Position numbers and translations under genes: made by a program. A DNA stretch of 64,000 nt, from positions 7,752,001 through 7,816,000 of the forward strand of contig CM076264.1 of the NCBI GenBank assembly GCA_038380795.1, in the 5' to 3' direction. Each line of letters begins with the position of its first letter. The stretch's first letter is position 1. The stretch comes from Pyrocephalus nanus. Lineage: Eukaryota > Chordata > Aves > Passeriformes > Tyrannidae. Of the stretch, positions 34,355 to 46,118 are shown piece by piece. Under the pieces are notes generated by a model. The model was not told the DNA's origin. It did not search any database and worked only from the letters and a program-made list of their open reading frames with translations.

Positions 34355-35281
34355 TGTGTCATTTTTCTTTACCATTTTACTTATTTCACACATAAAATTA
34401 AGATTAAAATGAAGTCTCAAGAAACACTGACTTAAAAATACCAAGCACACAGAAAGAATCTTTTATGCAGAAGAAGAAATTTGGAATTGTGACTTGAGTA
34501 GGACTTGAGGGGGAAGGGGTTGTTATTTCAATAGCTACAGAATATCCACAAGGCTCTAAAGAAGATAAGGATTACAACAGTTCTCACTCTTTCTTCACAC
34601 CACTTCAAAAATCTGCAAATAAAAATGAGGATAAGATATTTGCTGTTAGGAATCTGGAATTCAAATAGACCAAAAGAGGCACCAGCACTATGCCATTTAC
34701 ATTAATACTTGTAGAGGAGCTACAATCTTGTTTTTTTAAATGGGAGATTCCTCCAGGCAGATATTACAAAGAATTCTGAAACCAGAAGCACAATTAGGCC
34801 CAGGGCCAACAGCCTGAAGCACGACTCAGTCAAGGGACATCAGATCATAGATCAATATCTCTGATAAAAAGAACAAAAGCAGAATGAAGCAGGCTGCATG
34901 CAGGCAGAGAAGTAATGAGTAGCAATATTTTCTTAACCCGAGTTTGAAGAGGAAAATAAATTAATAACTATGAGACAACAGTCATATGTTCATACTATTG
35001 CTACATTCTTCTGGGGAAAAAAATTCCTTTAAAAATCAAGCTAAGACTGTGATGTTTAATGCCTCTCTATTAACCACGAACCTTAGTGATCTAATGCAAT
35101 GTTCAGAGTCTATAACTACAGACCCACAGACATAACTCTACTCACATAATAGCCTCAAAGATTTCAACAGGATAATACATATAACAAATGCACAGCCAAT
35201 ATTCATCTGAAAGGAATAAGTACACTTGTAGCATGAATAAATAATGCTTAATGAAAGGTTGGGTTTGAGGCAACCTTAATC
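34355..35281. other. Unassigned AT-rich non-coding DNA
   Basis: I see no gene, repeat or RNA in this interval. Confidence 0.55.
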
Positions 35282-35422
35282 AAAGAATCACAGAAAGGCC
35301 TGGAGTGGAAGGGACCTCAAATATCATCTAGTTCCTGCAACAAGCAGGAATGCCACTCAGTAGATCAGGTTGCTCGAGGCCCCATCCAACCTTGAACACT
35401 TCCAGAGATGGGACAGCCTTAT
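35282..35422 (-). mobile_element. CR1 LINE 3' end, minus strand, bounded by poly(A)
   Basis: AAAGAATCACAGAAAGGCCT, then GGAAGGGACCTCAAATATCA, then GCCCCATCCAACCTTGAACA, is the reverse complement of a CR1 3' UTR. The 'CCCATGGCAGGG' part is replaced by unrelated sequence (AACAAGCAGGAATGCC). The element stops at its 5' truncation point, directly followed by an A20 tract at 35424-35443. Confidence 0.85.
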
Positions 35423-35423
35423 T

Positions 35424-35443
35424 AAAAAAAAAAAAAAAAAAAA
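35424..35443. repeat. Poly(A) tract, 20 A
   Basis: An A20 run lies at the truncated (element 5') edge of the minus-strand CR1 fragment. Confidence 0.95.
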
Positions 35444-37916
35444 GAGTTACTGGGTCATTTGAAAGACCAACATGTTCAAATGCAAACAGGCATGACCTGA
35501 TCGAGTGACTTCTTGCCTCCATCACCTCAGCTGCGAGAAGGGAAGCTGCAGGACCTCCTCTCCCTGGGACAGGGCTCTCCAGCATGAGGGATTATCTACT
35601 GGTCAGACAGCACGCTTCTCCCACTGCAAGTCTGTGCTAAGAGACCACAGGAGCAGCAGGCACTGAGAAGCCAGGAGGAGTTCCTTTTTCACCCCACAGA
35701 AATATAACAGCATTCCGCAATAAATAAGTGTTGTGGTTACCAGTCTCCTTTGGTTTTGAACTTGCCTTAAGCTGCTGTTAGAAAATTATTTCCTTCTTTG
35801 ACAATTTGCTGGCATCTTGCTAGCACGGGTGAAGTCATCACTAAATTCCCTTCTCAGGACTCACTCTAAACCCGATGGGAAAGTAAACACCTTTGCACAA
35901 TGGGGTTTTTTTGCTTGTGTGTTCCTCTAGTTGCTTTTGCAACACAAGCAGCTTTGCTCAGCAGCAAATCCTATTCAAGCAGTTATTGTGATTGCCTGCA
36001 CTAACATGAGACACTTGTTTAAGAAGATTACAAAATAATGATGAAATTGCAGCATTACTGCATTGTAAATCTCATCAGTGAGGACAGAGAGAAGCTCTCA
36101 GAAAGTAAGAGATTGCTATTTCAAGTTTCTCCATTTCCATTATCTGACTTCTGTGAACATAAGGAAACCAAAGACATTGATATTTTAAACTTAATTAAAT
36201 ATTTCAGAAGTAGTTGTATATAATGGCTATATTGTCGTTTAGAAGTTTATTTTCACACCAGAGGTAACAAATGAATAGCAAGTGATTAAAATGTTGTCTA
36301 TTGTACCAGTAACCTGTTTCACAAGCTGGATGTTGGCACTTTAAATCACCTTGTGAAAGCTGGGCAACATCATCTTGTGCACTGGGCATTTTTGTACAGG
36401 TATTTGGACTCAAAGTGCTTAAAGCTACGAAGTGTCAATCTGTTGAAAGACTCAGTAAGATATTCACTACTTTAAAATTACATATTGTTAACAAATACTC
36501 AGCAAAACAAAGTCATGAGAGCAAAACAAAGTCATGAGTTCAGCTTCATTACTATAACCAGTTTGGAGAGGCAGCAAATCCATGAGATTTAAATGTTGAA
36601 CTGCTTTTACTGCTCAGCTAAGAGGCTCAGGTTCAGACAAAATTGAAGACTACTGAAATTATCTAAAAATTCATGCCCATCATAAAAGCAAATGGCTGAT
36701 CTTGCTGCGGGACATCGCACTCCCTGTAGATACTCTCAGCAAAATATTTCCCTTTCCTACCCCCTAACTCCACACCCTTGAGGGGTTTCTGTGTCATACT
36801 GCGGTCATGTGCTCTGCTATGAAAGTGGGTAAGCTGCTGCCTCCAGGACAGCGTAGTAAATCATTAAAAAATAGGAGCAGTAGCTCTTCTCAGCTTGGAA
36901 GTATGGGCACTATTTACATCTCTGGCGTCCTAACAGTGCTGTGAGTTACACAGAGTACTCAGCACTCTTACTTGGCCCCGACACCTTTCCTGAAGTGGTT
37001 TCTATAATCAACTGAGCAACTCATGCCCATATTCACAAGGGGTTCATACAACCAGGCTCTCACTCAAAGTATTAAACACATTACTTTATGTATAAGGCTT
37101 TATGTACAGATTTATATCTACATTCATACATAGATATGTCCTAACACACTTTCTGGATATCTACATTATATATAGATTCATCCATAGATATGTTTTAATA
37201 TAACATACTTTATGACAAGGACAAACCTGAGAAGTGAAAATCTTTCTCCTATTGAAGTTAGTAGTAAATAAGCTCAAAAGTAAGTCAAGTTTGGAATATA
37301 ATGAGAAAGATTTCTGGACTTATTTTCACAACTAAAACTAGGTGAGGAGCTTTTTGGGGTGACATTTCTGCTGAAACTAGTGGATAAAAGCTATAATCCA
37401 CTACCTTTGTCTCTGCATTTTCCCTTGGAGCAAGGCAGGCACTCCAAGGACAGGAGTCTTCTAGAAAAACTGCATGTCATATGTGCAGACAGAAAAATAA
37501 AATCTTAAAACAAAAATCTGGTTATTGTTTCCCATTCATCAGAAATACTCTAGAAACAAATAGAGCTCCATCTGAGTTACCTGTTTAGCTAAATTATCTT
37601 GAAATAATTTTTATATTATACAATTAGCTGAGAGCTGGGTTGCATCTCTCTTGTGGGTAAGGCAGCTGGCAGGGGCACATCATCTCCGTACTCCCAGTGT
37701 GTTGCAGGTGTCTCTGCCTCAAGACCCTCCATTCTGGGCTTGCTAAATATGCAAATGTTAGTAATAAACTATTGACTCAATTTGTTAAACATTTCAGGAA
37801 GATGGTGGCAGAATGTGCATTTCCACAGCCCTCACTGCAGTTCTCACTGCAGTTCTCACTTGTCTGCTTAGAATTTCATCTCATTTCCATTCAGAAAGAA
37901 AGGAGTGATTTTAATG
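35444..37916. other. Unassigned non-coding DNA with small tandem duplications
   Basis: The first 300 bases are GC-richer and unassigned. A perfect 19-base tandem duplication lies at 36501-36538, an imperfect longer one at 37114-37212, and a 12-base repeat (CTCACTGCAGTT, two full copies plus a partial) at 37831-37860. No gene is supported. Confidence 0.5.
36501..36538. repeat. Perfect 19-bp tandem duplication
   Basis: The 19-base unit AGCAAAACAAAGTCATGAG occurs twice in direct succession with no mismatch, which points to a recent local slippage or duplication. Confidence 0.95.
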
Positions 37917-38192
37917 TAATCATCAAGGTTGGAAAAGACCATCTAGTTCCAACCTCCGTGCCATGGGCAGGGACACCTTTCACTGGACCAGTTTGCTCAG
38001 AGCCCCATCCAACCTGGCCTTGAACACTGCCAGGGATGGAGCATCCACAGCTTCTCTGGGCAACCTGTGCCAGGGCCTCACCACTCTCACAGTAAATAAT
38101 TTCATCCTAAAACATAACCTAAATCCCATCCTCTTTTAGTTTAAAGCCCCACCCCCTCCCCAATTTTCTCCCATTCCCCCTTTTCCTATCAT
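37917..38192 (-). mobile_element. CR1 LINE 3' end, minus strand
   Basis: The plus strand carries the inverted CR1 3' UTR: AATCATCAAGGTTGGAAAAG, GCCATGGGCAGGGACACC, CCCCATCCAACCTGGCCTTG and CTTCTCTGGGCAACCTGTGC, then CTCTTTTAGTTTAAAGCCCC. The last part is interrupted by a C-rich expansion (about 38148-38180) before TTTTCCTATC. A 108-codon plus-strand frame that runs into it is antisense to the element and is not a gene. Confidence 0.92.
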
Positions 38193-41100
38193 GGACATGA
38201 GATACTTGTAGGGATTAGCTGGTAAGGAAGGCCCACTAAGAACTTGTTTTTATTGCAAGGCACAAATGCTTTTCAAATTCTTGGTCTGGTGATCCTATTC
38301 CAGTCAGTTTAGTTTTCAAGTAATTTGAGAAATCTTTATAGCTTAAAAATACACCTTTAAAATAGCTTTTATAGCCATATTTTAAAACATCTGAACCTCT
38401 TTAGAAAAAACTTAATGTTTAAACAGTTATACTCTAGTTAAAAGTAGCGTTTCACCCTAAATGTAAATGTTTTATATTTGAAAAACAAAGTTAAGCAAAA
38501 CATTATTGTGCTTTCAGATTTCAGATGAGTTTTGGCAGATGACATATGTTCCCCAAAAGCATACTTTGGGGACTTGGGCCTTTGCAGAAGGAAAGCATTA
38601 AAAGGATGAGCAACCAAGTGATATATTCCATCTCTGTTTTCAGTAATGCTGTAATTTGTAGCATTTACAACAACAACAGCAAAAAATGAGTATTCACAAA
38701 GCAACAGCTGTCCTTCTCTTCAAACTACTCTTAAAGCTCATCTCTGTCACGATGTTTACAAAAACCTGACAATGGTTAAGCAGATGATATTCTGCAATTG
38801 CCACTTATTCCAAAGACGAGAATAATTTCATCCCTAACTAGAGTTTTTTCTATCCTTCTTTTATATTTGCCTTGGTGAATAGAGACTGTATTTTGCTCTG
38901 TGTTCCAAATGTAGGTAATAATGATAGAGACTCTAGATATCATCAGTATTAAAGAAACAGGAAATAAAATAATGTTTATTTTTACACTAAAGCCCATGTT
39001 CTTGGTTATAGACAGTTATAATGGCTCCTGTATTACAGCAAATGGCTCCTGTATTTACACTAGGTAATAATTTACTCAAATAAGTTTGAAATAACATCCA
39101 ATTGTTTCTCTTAGGTAACTATATCATATTAAGCAATCTGATGTGTGAAATCAGACTTAAGTGTCAAGTTGAAAGAAATCCACTGAACATGTCTCTCCAG
39201 GTATCACAGGAATGCCAACATTAAACTGCAGAGAGGAACACAATTAACAAAAAAGTATTTCCAGCATAACCCCAGAGGTCATTTGTTGGATACATCACAA
39301 GAGAATTTGAAGCAAATAAAGAACTCTTTAGGTGTAGTGCTGAGATTCAACAATATCAAAGCAGGTAGTTTTCATCAGCTGCCTTAAAATCCCTTAGCTA
39401 TTTCTGTTTCCACATATCTACTGTGTCCATATAAAAACACACTTGATATCAAGACTGGTACGATTACAGCTCCAGGGGCAGAGGCAGCAAGATTCATCTG
39501 TCACCTTGTCTCCACCTAGTACAGATCTATCTGATAGGTGCTCTCAAAATATCTTATCACACTGGATTTCTTAACACACAAACCGTGAGGAAATGTGGAG
39601 GTGAAAAAAGCTGTCCTAAAACACCAGTGCTTCAAGAACCCTTTTGAATACTGAAGAATCAGCTTCTAATTTTGCTGAAATTTGAAAGTCCTCTCTCTGG
39701 GACAGGGATTTCGAACTTCCAGGACAACAGCCCAATCCTCAGGCCATGGGCAGACCCTGAGAAAACTGGACTCCTTCAATTCTGAATGTTTGGGGAGAGG
39801 GAAGGAGGGAAAAGAAATCAAAATACATTCTCCATCCATCTAAAAAAACACAGTGATCAGATGATTCATATCAGTGAAGTTAGAGAGCTATATAGAATAT
39901 TCTAAAGATAAAAATCTCCTCTGAATATGTATATAGAAGCTTGAATGATTTTTTGAGTACTTCAACAACTTCAGCAGTAACCCATGAAGCACAGGGCTGG
40001 AATTGTTCAAACGGTAGCTAATATTCAAATAACCCATCAAAACTGTATTTCCAACAGACTGGCATCATGAAAAGAATTTTGGATAAAGGGGAACAGATGA
40101 AGAGAAATAGCAAAGAGAACTCAGAGGAGCTGTCAAAGTCCCCCAGGACAGTTTTAGACAGAATTAGGACACCATTTGCAGGGAAAGTTGTTGTTATGGA
40201 CACTGAAGGCTCAGCCCCAGCTCTGCATGAAGAAAGCAGTCAGAGAGGAACCCGACTGTTCAGCTCTGATCAGAATTAAATTTACATTTATTTTTTCCAT
40301 AACCTGTGGATTCCAAATTTTAAAGTAGAAGGCCAGCCTCAGACTGAACTTCAGTATTGGATATATGTCCAACTGAAAGAGGAAAAGCCAGGGGATCTCC
40401 CTCCCCAGAAAATCTGAACAAAATTGGGATATGGAGGCACAAACAGGACACTGATCTATCCTTCAGAGATGCAAGAGTTAAAGAACAACACTGTAAGTTA
40501 AATACTGACAGACAGCATTGGGTAGCTGCCAGTACAGGTAGAAAGATACCATCTGGGAGGTGTTAAGTAATACTTTGGCAAAGGGCATCCCCTCTACAAA
40601 GAGGTGGTGGCACACAGCAGGTTCACAGCCTTAGCATGGTGTTTCAGAGCTTATCTCAGCATCCCTGGCTGCTGAATCCCAACTATAAATCACAGTACTG
40701 ACTTGTACCTGATTTTCCCATGTCTTTGGTGAGTGCTGTAGGCATTTTCTCTTCCTTTTTCTCTCCTCCACAGTCTTCATGGCCCAAAGCTTGGCATAAT
40801 TAATCTTTGATTAGAGATTAAAAACAGCTTTAGAAGAAGGCAGGTGGTTCCCAGAACTGTGGTACTGGGATATTCTTAGCGAAAGCAGAAACCTTCTAAA
40901 TTCTGCACCAAGTAAGACTGAAATTTATAAAAATTCCAGTGGGACACAGACCACAGATGCAGATAATTCTTTCTCAGTGAAAGGGGGATAATCTGGCATG
41001 GAGACCCATGGGCACTTTTTTGTTAGGAACTTCCAACACCGCTGGACACACACTACTCTGAGAAGCTGGACCCTGACTTCTCACTCCAGCATTTCCTAGT

Positions 41101-42419
41101 GTCTAGCTTCAGGCATTTCCCCACCCAGCCTGCTGTTGCCTCTGGACCACACTGTAAGCACCTCCCAGCGTGAGGTTACTCAGCAGTGGGGTATCCACAG
41201 TTTGCCAGACAATGCAGTGTCCAAGAGTTAGGGGACAGGGTGACTCCAGCAGCTGCAGCTCTTTGCCAGTGCTCAGTAAGGCTATAATGCCACTGGTTTA
41301 TTCTGTAGTGACACAACAAATGTTTCGAATGATCTGCAGAGTAGGTATTGTTGGCTAAACAGACAATTTATCAAATTACTCTATTTCCAGATGGTGGAGT
41401 CAATGTATTCTGGCTTTCTGACAGAGTGGGAGTAGAAGGAGGAGAGTAAATATTTCCCTTAGTAAGTACTAAGAGACTGAAGAGACATCATTATAAATAC
41501 ACACAGAAATACAGAACACTAGAAAGTTGCAACCAATTAAAGCCCTTAAATCTCTCTGTTTCTTATCTCTATCTCAACTCTTATCTTATAAAACCTTTGA
41601 ATAGAAAAGGAAAGACCATTCTAAGGCAGTAAGTGGAGTTCAAGGTAGATAAATGATTATAAAGTCTCCAAAGGCACCCAGGGCTCTCAGAAGTAAGGAT
41701 ATAATTTAGAAGTTGATAATCTACCTCTGAATGCTCAGCCACAAAACTCTGCACAGTGCTCTAGGTGATCTAGAGATACTGGCAGTAAGAGAGTTCAGAA
41801 TTCCACAAAATTGCCTTCTTCCTTCCAGGGAAGGGAGTCTTGCAATAGCAACATGCTGCAGGGCACAGAGCTGGACAAAAACACTTGGCTCTTCAGCAGT
41901 AGCTCTCACCTGAGGCTGGTCAGCCTGGAGTTCTCACAAAGATACGATAAAATGAAGTGATGGTGCAAATCCTACTTTCAACTTCAGTAATTTAGGCCAG
42001 TACTTACTATATTAATTTTTAACACAGGTTTTGCTGACTAAAGGCCAGATAGATACCTACAACAAGCACAGGTACAAAACTTACTTGTTCTTCTTTTCTT
42101 TAAATCTGGCTCCAAAATTACACTGTAATAAAGCACAGCACAGTGATGTTTCCCTAAAACCAGATCTGGCAACGCACTTTGCTTTACTGGCTTACTTCTT
42201 CTTCAGGTGGTTTCATGCACCATTCAACAAGTCATTGCAGGCTGCTGTGAATTATTTGTGCATATTTCAGGCAGCAGCTGCTAGGAAGCCTCAAAGGCCT
42301 ACATGTAAATCACAAGGCTGCAGACTTCCTGGGAGAAATAAGCCCAGGTCACGCCAAGACACTCCTTTCATTAAAGGAAGAAAAGGAAATGCGAACTATT
42401 AATAACACTTTGGTAAAGT

Positions 42420-42435
42420 AAAAAAAAAAAAAAAA
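42420..42435. repeat. Poly(A) tract, 16 A
   Basis: An A16 run. No AATAAA signal stands at the expected distance upstream, so it is not good evidence for a processed retrocopy. Confidence 0.9.
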
Positions 42436-43862
42436 GATCCAGAGCACTTTCTTTCACTGACTAGTTGAAGTAATCTGACCAGCTCCAATTAAAGAAACTG
42501 ACTGGAAATAGTGGTGCCTCAGTTTGTTTTTTTTCAACATGGAGCCTCAGGATGGGGAAAAAATGTTGTATTTAGAACTAATTTTAATTACAGCAAGACA
42601 AAGAGCAAGAGAGTTGTATGTATACACACAAATGTTAAAGAAAAAAACTCACTTGTCTGATCCAAATGCCAACTAGATTGGGCTAAATTTGAATTTAAAA
42701 GCTGCATTTGGGTTAAAGCACAAAGGTTTTTAAATTCTTTCAAACTCATGCAAATTTAGTCACCTCAAGAAACAAGTTTTACCTGTTCTCCAAAGCCTTC
42801 TCGCTTTCTGGATGAAAATCTGAACTTGGCCACTCTGAAAAAAAGAAATATGCCATGGAATTAAGACAAAAATCTTAATGCAAGTTCAAGCATTTAAACC
42901 TATTAAAGGTGAAATGCCACGCAATGCTGCTTGTGAAATTCTTGTAATCTTTGATTATCTGCTCATTCTCAACAATTAAAAAAACAGAGCATGAGTTCCC
43001 TGAAATAAATAGTTTAACTATTAAGAAAACTAGCAAGTCAGAATGCTGTTGAAAAAGATGGATGTGTGTTTCAGAGAATTTGTGTATGCAACAACTTCTA
43101 AACTTGGATTTACAAACTTTAAATGGATGTTTAAGATACTAAAATTTTTATGGAGATCTAAAATCTCTGCTTCCCTGTTCCCTGTCTCCCTCTGATACTG
43201 CCTGTATCTTCTGAGCCTTCTAAACCGCTTCTCAGTTTAGCTTTCATGAAAATTAAAATAAACTGATTCTTCTGTGAAAAGCCAAAATATAGTGTTTCAG
43301 ACTGAACTCACTGAAACTATTGAATTCAACTGCATATATCCACACTGAATTAGGATTGCTGCAAGTGCAGGTATTCTCAAACTGTCCAAAACATGACCTG
43401 CTGAGGAAATCAATCAACCAGGGTCAGAGATTCTAAGTGGAAATTATTTTGTACATTAGGAAGACAGGAGGGAAAATAAACGTAGCAGAGAGATGGCTCA
43501 GAGAGAAAGGCACTACCCAGGCAAAGTCCAGTGGGGCAGTGCTGCAGGGAAAGGTGGGAGAAGCAAGAGCTGGAGCTGTGACCAAACATTTCCTCTCTTC
43601 CTATGTTCAGGCAGACACCTTTTTGTACATTCCTGAGAATGAACAGAAGAGCACAAAGGTTAATCCAGTGTCACAACATGATATACAGTGCCTTGACTGC
43701 TGCTCACCCTTTCAGGTCAGGTGGGTGACAATGAAGAGGCTGTCAAAAGCCTGGGCTCTTACAGTTATTCATATCCTCTTCTCTCGAGTATATAAGTGTA
43801 CTGAAAAAAATCCAAATACATTTTTAGTCATCTTCACACTGCATGCACGTACTTATATAAAA

Positions 43863-43888
43863 ATACACACACAGACACACACACACAC
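43863..43888. repeat. (CA)n microsatellite
   Basis: About thirteen CA units with one interruption (CAGACA). This is an ordinary dinucleotide repeat. Confidence 0.9.
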
Positions 43889-44078
43889 GACGTCTCTTTG
43901 GAAGCCATAAAAACAGACAAGCCATTCTTAGCAACGCTCCAGAGCCTTCTGGAATTACATCACTCCTACACACGGGCACTCAGAGAGGAGGTTGTTGGAG
44001 ACCAGTCCACTTTGTAGCACACCCCTGGCCCAAGCAGGGGACAAGCAGGAAACAAAACTTCCATAAATAAAATACAGG

Positions 44079-44332
44079 ATGGCCTCAAGTTGCACCAGTG
44101 GAGGTTTAGATTAGATATTATGAAAAAGTTCTTCACAGAAAGGGCTGTCAATCACTGGAACAGGCTGCCCAGGGAAGTGGTGGATTCACCATCCCTAGAA
44201 GTGTTCAAAAAATGTTTGGATATGGCACTTAGAGGACGTGGTTTAGTGGTAAAGTTCGCTGGGCGGGCAGTTGGAACTTATGATCTTAAGGGTCTTTTGC
44301 AACATTAGTGATTCTGTGATTCTATGATTCTA
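44079..44332 (+). mobile_element. CR1 LINE 3' end with open ORF2 C-terminal remnant
   Basis: The element starts with GGATGGCCTCAAGTTGCACC. An open frame (44090-44308) contains [11 protein letters not shown] and then [20 protein letters not shown], the conserved C-terminal end of CR1 ORF2. It continues with GGCACTTAGAGGACGTGGTT, TTATGATCTTAAGGGTCTTT and the tail GATTCTGTGATTCTATGATT. Only about 250 bases are present, so it cannot move by itself. The tail is clean and the frame open, which suggests a moderately young insertion. Confidence 0.93.
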
Positions 44333-46029
44333 AGAAATAAAGGAAAAATAAAGCCATGCACATACTGAAAAAAAATATAGACAAGTGTCCTGCATCAAAA
44401 CTTCTCCTTTAATCTAAAAAATTGAAACTTTTGATGGACATCTGGTTGCGTGTCCCTGGAATGAAATATGGATCTCTAACTTTTATGAAACTAAAGTATT
44501 TCAAAAAAGGCATGGAGCAGAAAAGACATTTTAAATATAATACCTTTCTCAGGAGGAATCTGTCTCAGCAGCAGTTCATGACACTGCAGACTTTGATCCT
44601 GCTTTGACAAATATTTTCTCTAAGTTGAACTATAAGTTGCTTTAGTTTTACCATTTTATTTTTTCCATTTTTAGTTTTTGTAGGAGTTGCACTGAAATGA
44701 CAACCTCTGCTCCCTCAAAACATTCAGAGATCGGACAATAAAGACCATTTATTTCTATTAAAATGCTACCACTTATTAATGTTATCCAGGCCACTAGCTC
44801 ATGACAAAATATCTTGTTCAATGTAATTTTAATTTTGACCTGTAAGAAAAAGGCAGAAGTAAAGAAGATACATTTGAAAGAGCAGTGCAAGTTGTATTTC
44901 TTAATTTCCTTTAAAAAAAACCCAAAAAAACAGTTATTTGTCATTCTGACAAACTAATAAAAGACGATGTGATATTTTTTCTTTTTTCTTCCATTTTTGA
45001 AATGGTCTGCCATTTTCAAGATGTTGTTTTAAAATTGTCTCAAGTTCTTGCCTTAAAATTTCTTGTGAAAGGCAAGTTATCTCTTCATTCCACATTGCTT
45101 TTCAATCTCAAAATAGTCATCTAACATGAAAACACAGTCAGAGCTGTAACAAGCAGAGCTGCCAAGATAACAGCACAAAATTCCATCCTCTACTTTCACC
45201 TTGGTGCTAAAATGTAAAGTACACCATTTTAAAACATTTTGTTTTAAACTGGATATTTGAAGTCTAGATTGAAAAAAAAAAAAGGTAAAACAGGCTGTTC
45301 CATCTGAAAAGCCTCAGTTCAGTCTCAATTCAGATATTTTTTTCTTTTTTAATACATTAGGTAAGAGGAGAAATTATTTTCCTGTTCTGCCAACTTAATC
45401 ACTCCATTTTCACTTCATGCACAATTCTTATGGACTGCCATCTCTAGCTCCTCCAATTTTCTCCTTCCATTCAACTGCTGTCATTCCTTGAAGCATAATG
45501 TAATGGCAACTTACACTGTGGTACGAGAGAACGTGTTATTTCTTTGCTCTTGCTCTGTTTAACAAGGAATACTTCTTTTTCTATGCACATGTTGAGCCTA
45601 TTCTGTAAAAGGATTGCAACTTTTCAAGTCTCCATTTGAGCTGTGACATTTTCTTCAAAAGTCCCCAAAAGCTTGTATGTGTAATTGTACCTTCCACTAT
45701 TTTAACATATCAAAAGCACATGCTTTCAGTTTTAACAGAAAACTTACATCTTTCTTCTTTATAAATATAAGACTATGGTTTCTGGTCCCTATATTGCAGG
45801 AATTTACAGTCATAAAATTATATCTACAGGAGAAGTTGTCAGTGGTCAAAATTTACTCATTTACACCTCAAACAGCAGCTGATGCATAGAAAGATCTCTT
45901 TGTTCTAGACTCAAAACGCTTAAAGCATTCTTAAAGGACTAGTGTAAAGCAGAAACAAGATGAAATAGTTACAGTGAAACAAATGAAAAAAACACCTTTA
46001 AGACATTTCCCCAGATTAGTCTACTAGAT
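44333..46029. other. Unassigned AT-rich non-coding DNA
   Basis: No gene or element is recognised. There are only short A and T runs. Confidence 0.55.
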
Positions 46030-46118
46030 ATGGTCTAGTGGAAGCTGTCCCTGCCCATGGAAGGAGAGTTGGAACTAGATGATCTCTTCCAACCCACACC
46101 ATTCTACAGTTCTATGAT
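46030..46118 (+). mobile_element. CR1 LINE 3' tail, plus strand
   Basis: TGGTCTAGTGGAAGCTGTCC, CTGCCCATGGAAGGAGAGTT, GGAACTAGATGATC and CTTCCAACCCACACCATTCT, ending in TTCTATGAT, is the last 90 bases of a CR1 3' UTR. The 'TTTAAGGTCC' segment is deleted. Confidence 0.9.

Larger units (their letters stand above)
38193..44078. other. Unassigned non-coding DNA
   Basis: No gene, RNA or CR1 fragment is recognised over almost 6 kb. An A16 tract lies at 42420-42435, just after a 123-codon open frame (42031-42402) that matches no family I know. A CA repeat lies at 43863-43888 inside the longest open frame of the window (43437-43910, 157 codons, no recognisable domain). Codon use in these frames looks like the surrounding DNA. 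Confidence 0.5.

Noticed and set aside
37697..38023. 108-codon plus-strand frame ending in GKDHLVPTSVPWAGTPFTGP
   Set aside because: The second half is the antisense of a CR1 3' UTR. A similar antisense peptide appears at 18759-18944, as expected for a repeat.
42031..42402. 123-codon open frame followed by an A16 tract, resembling a processed retrogene
   Set aside because: No known protein match comes to mind, there is no polyadenylation signal at the right distance and the A tract is short.
43437..43910. Longest open frame of the window (157 codons, plus)
   Set aside because: No recognisable domain. The C-terminal end is made by a CA microsatellite, codon use resembles the flanking non-coding DNA, and there is no promoter or splice context.
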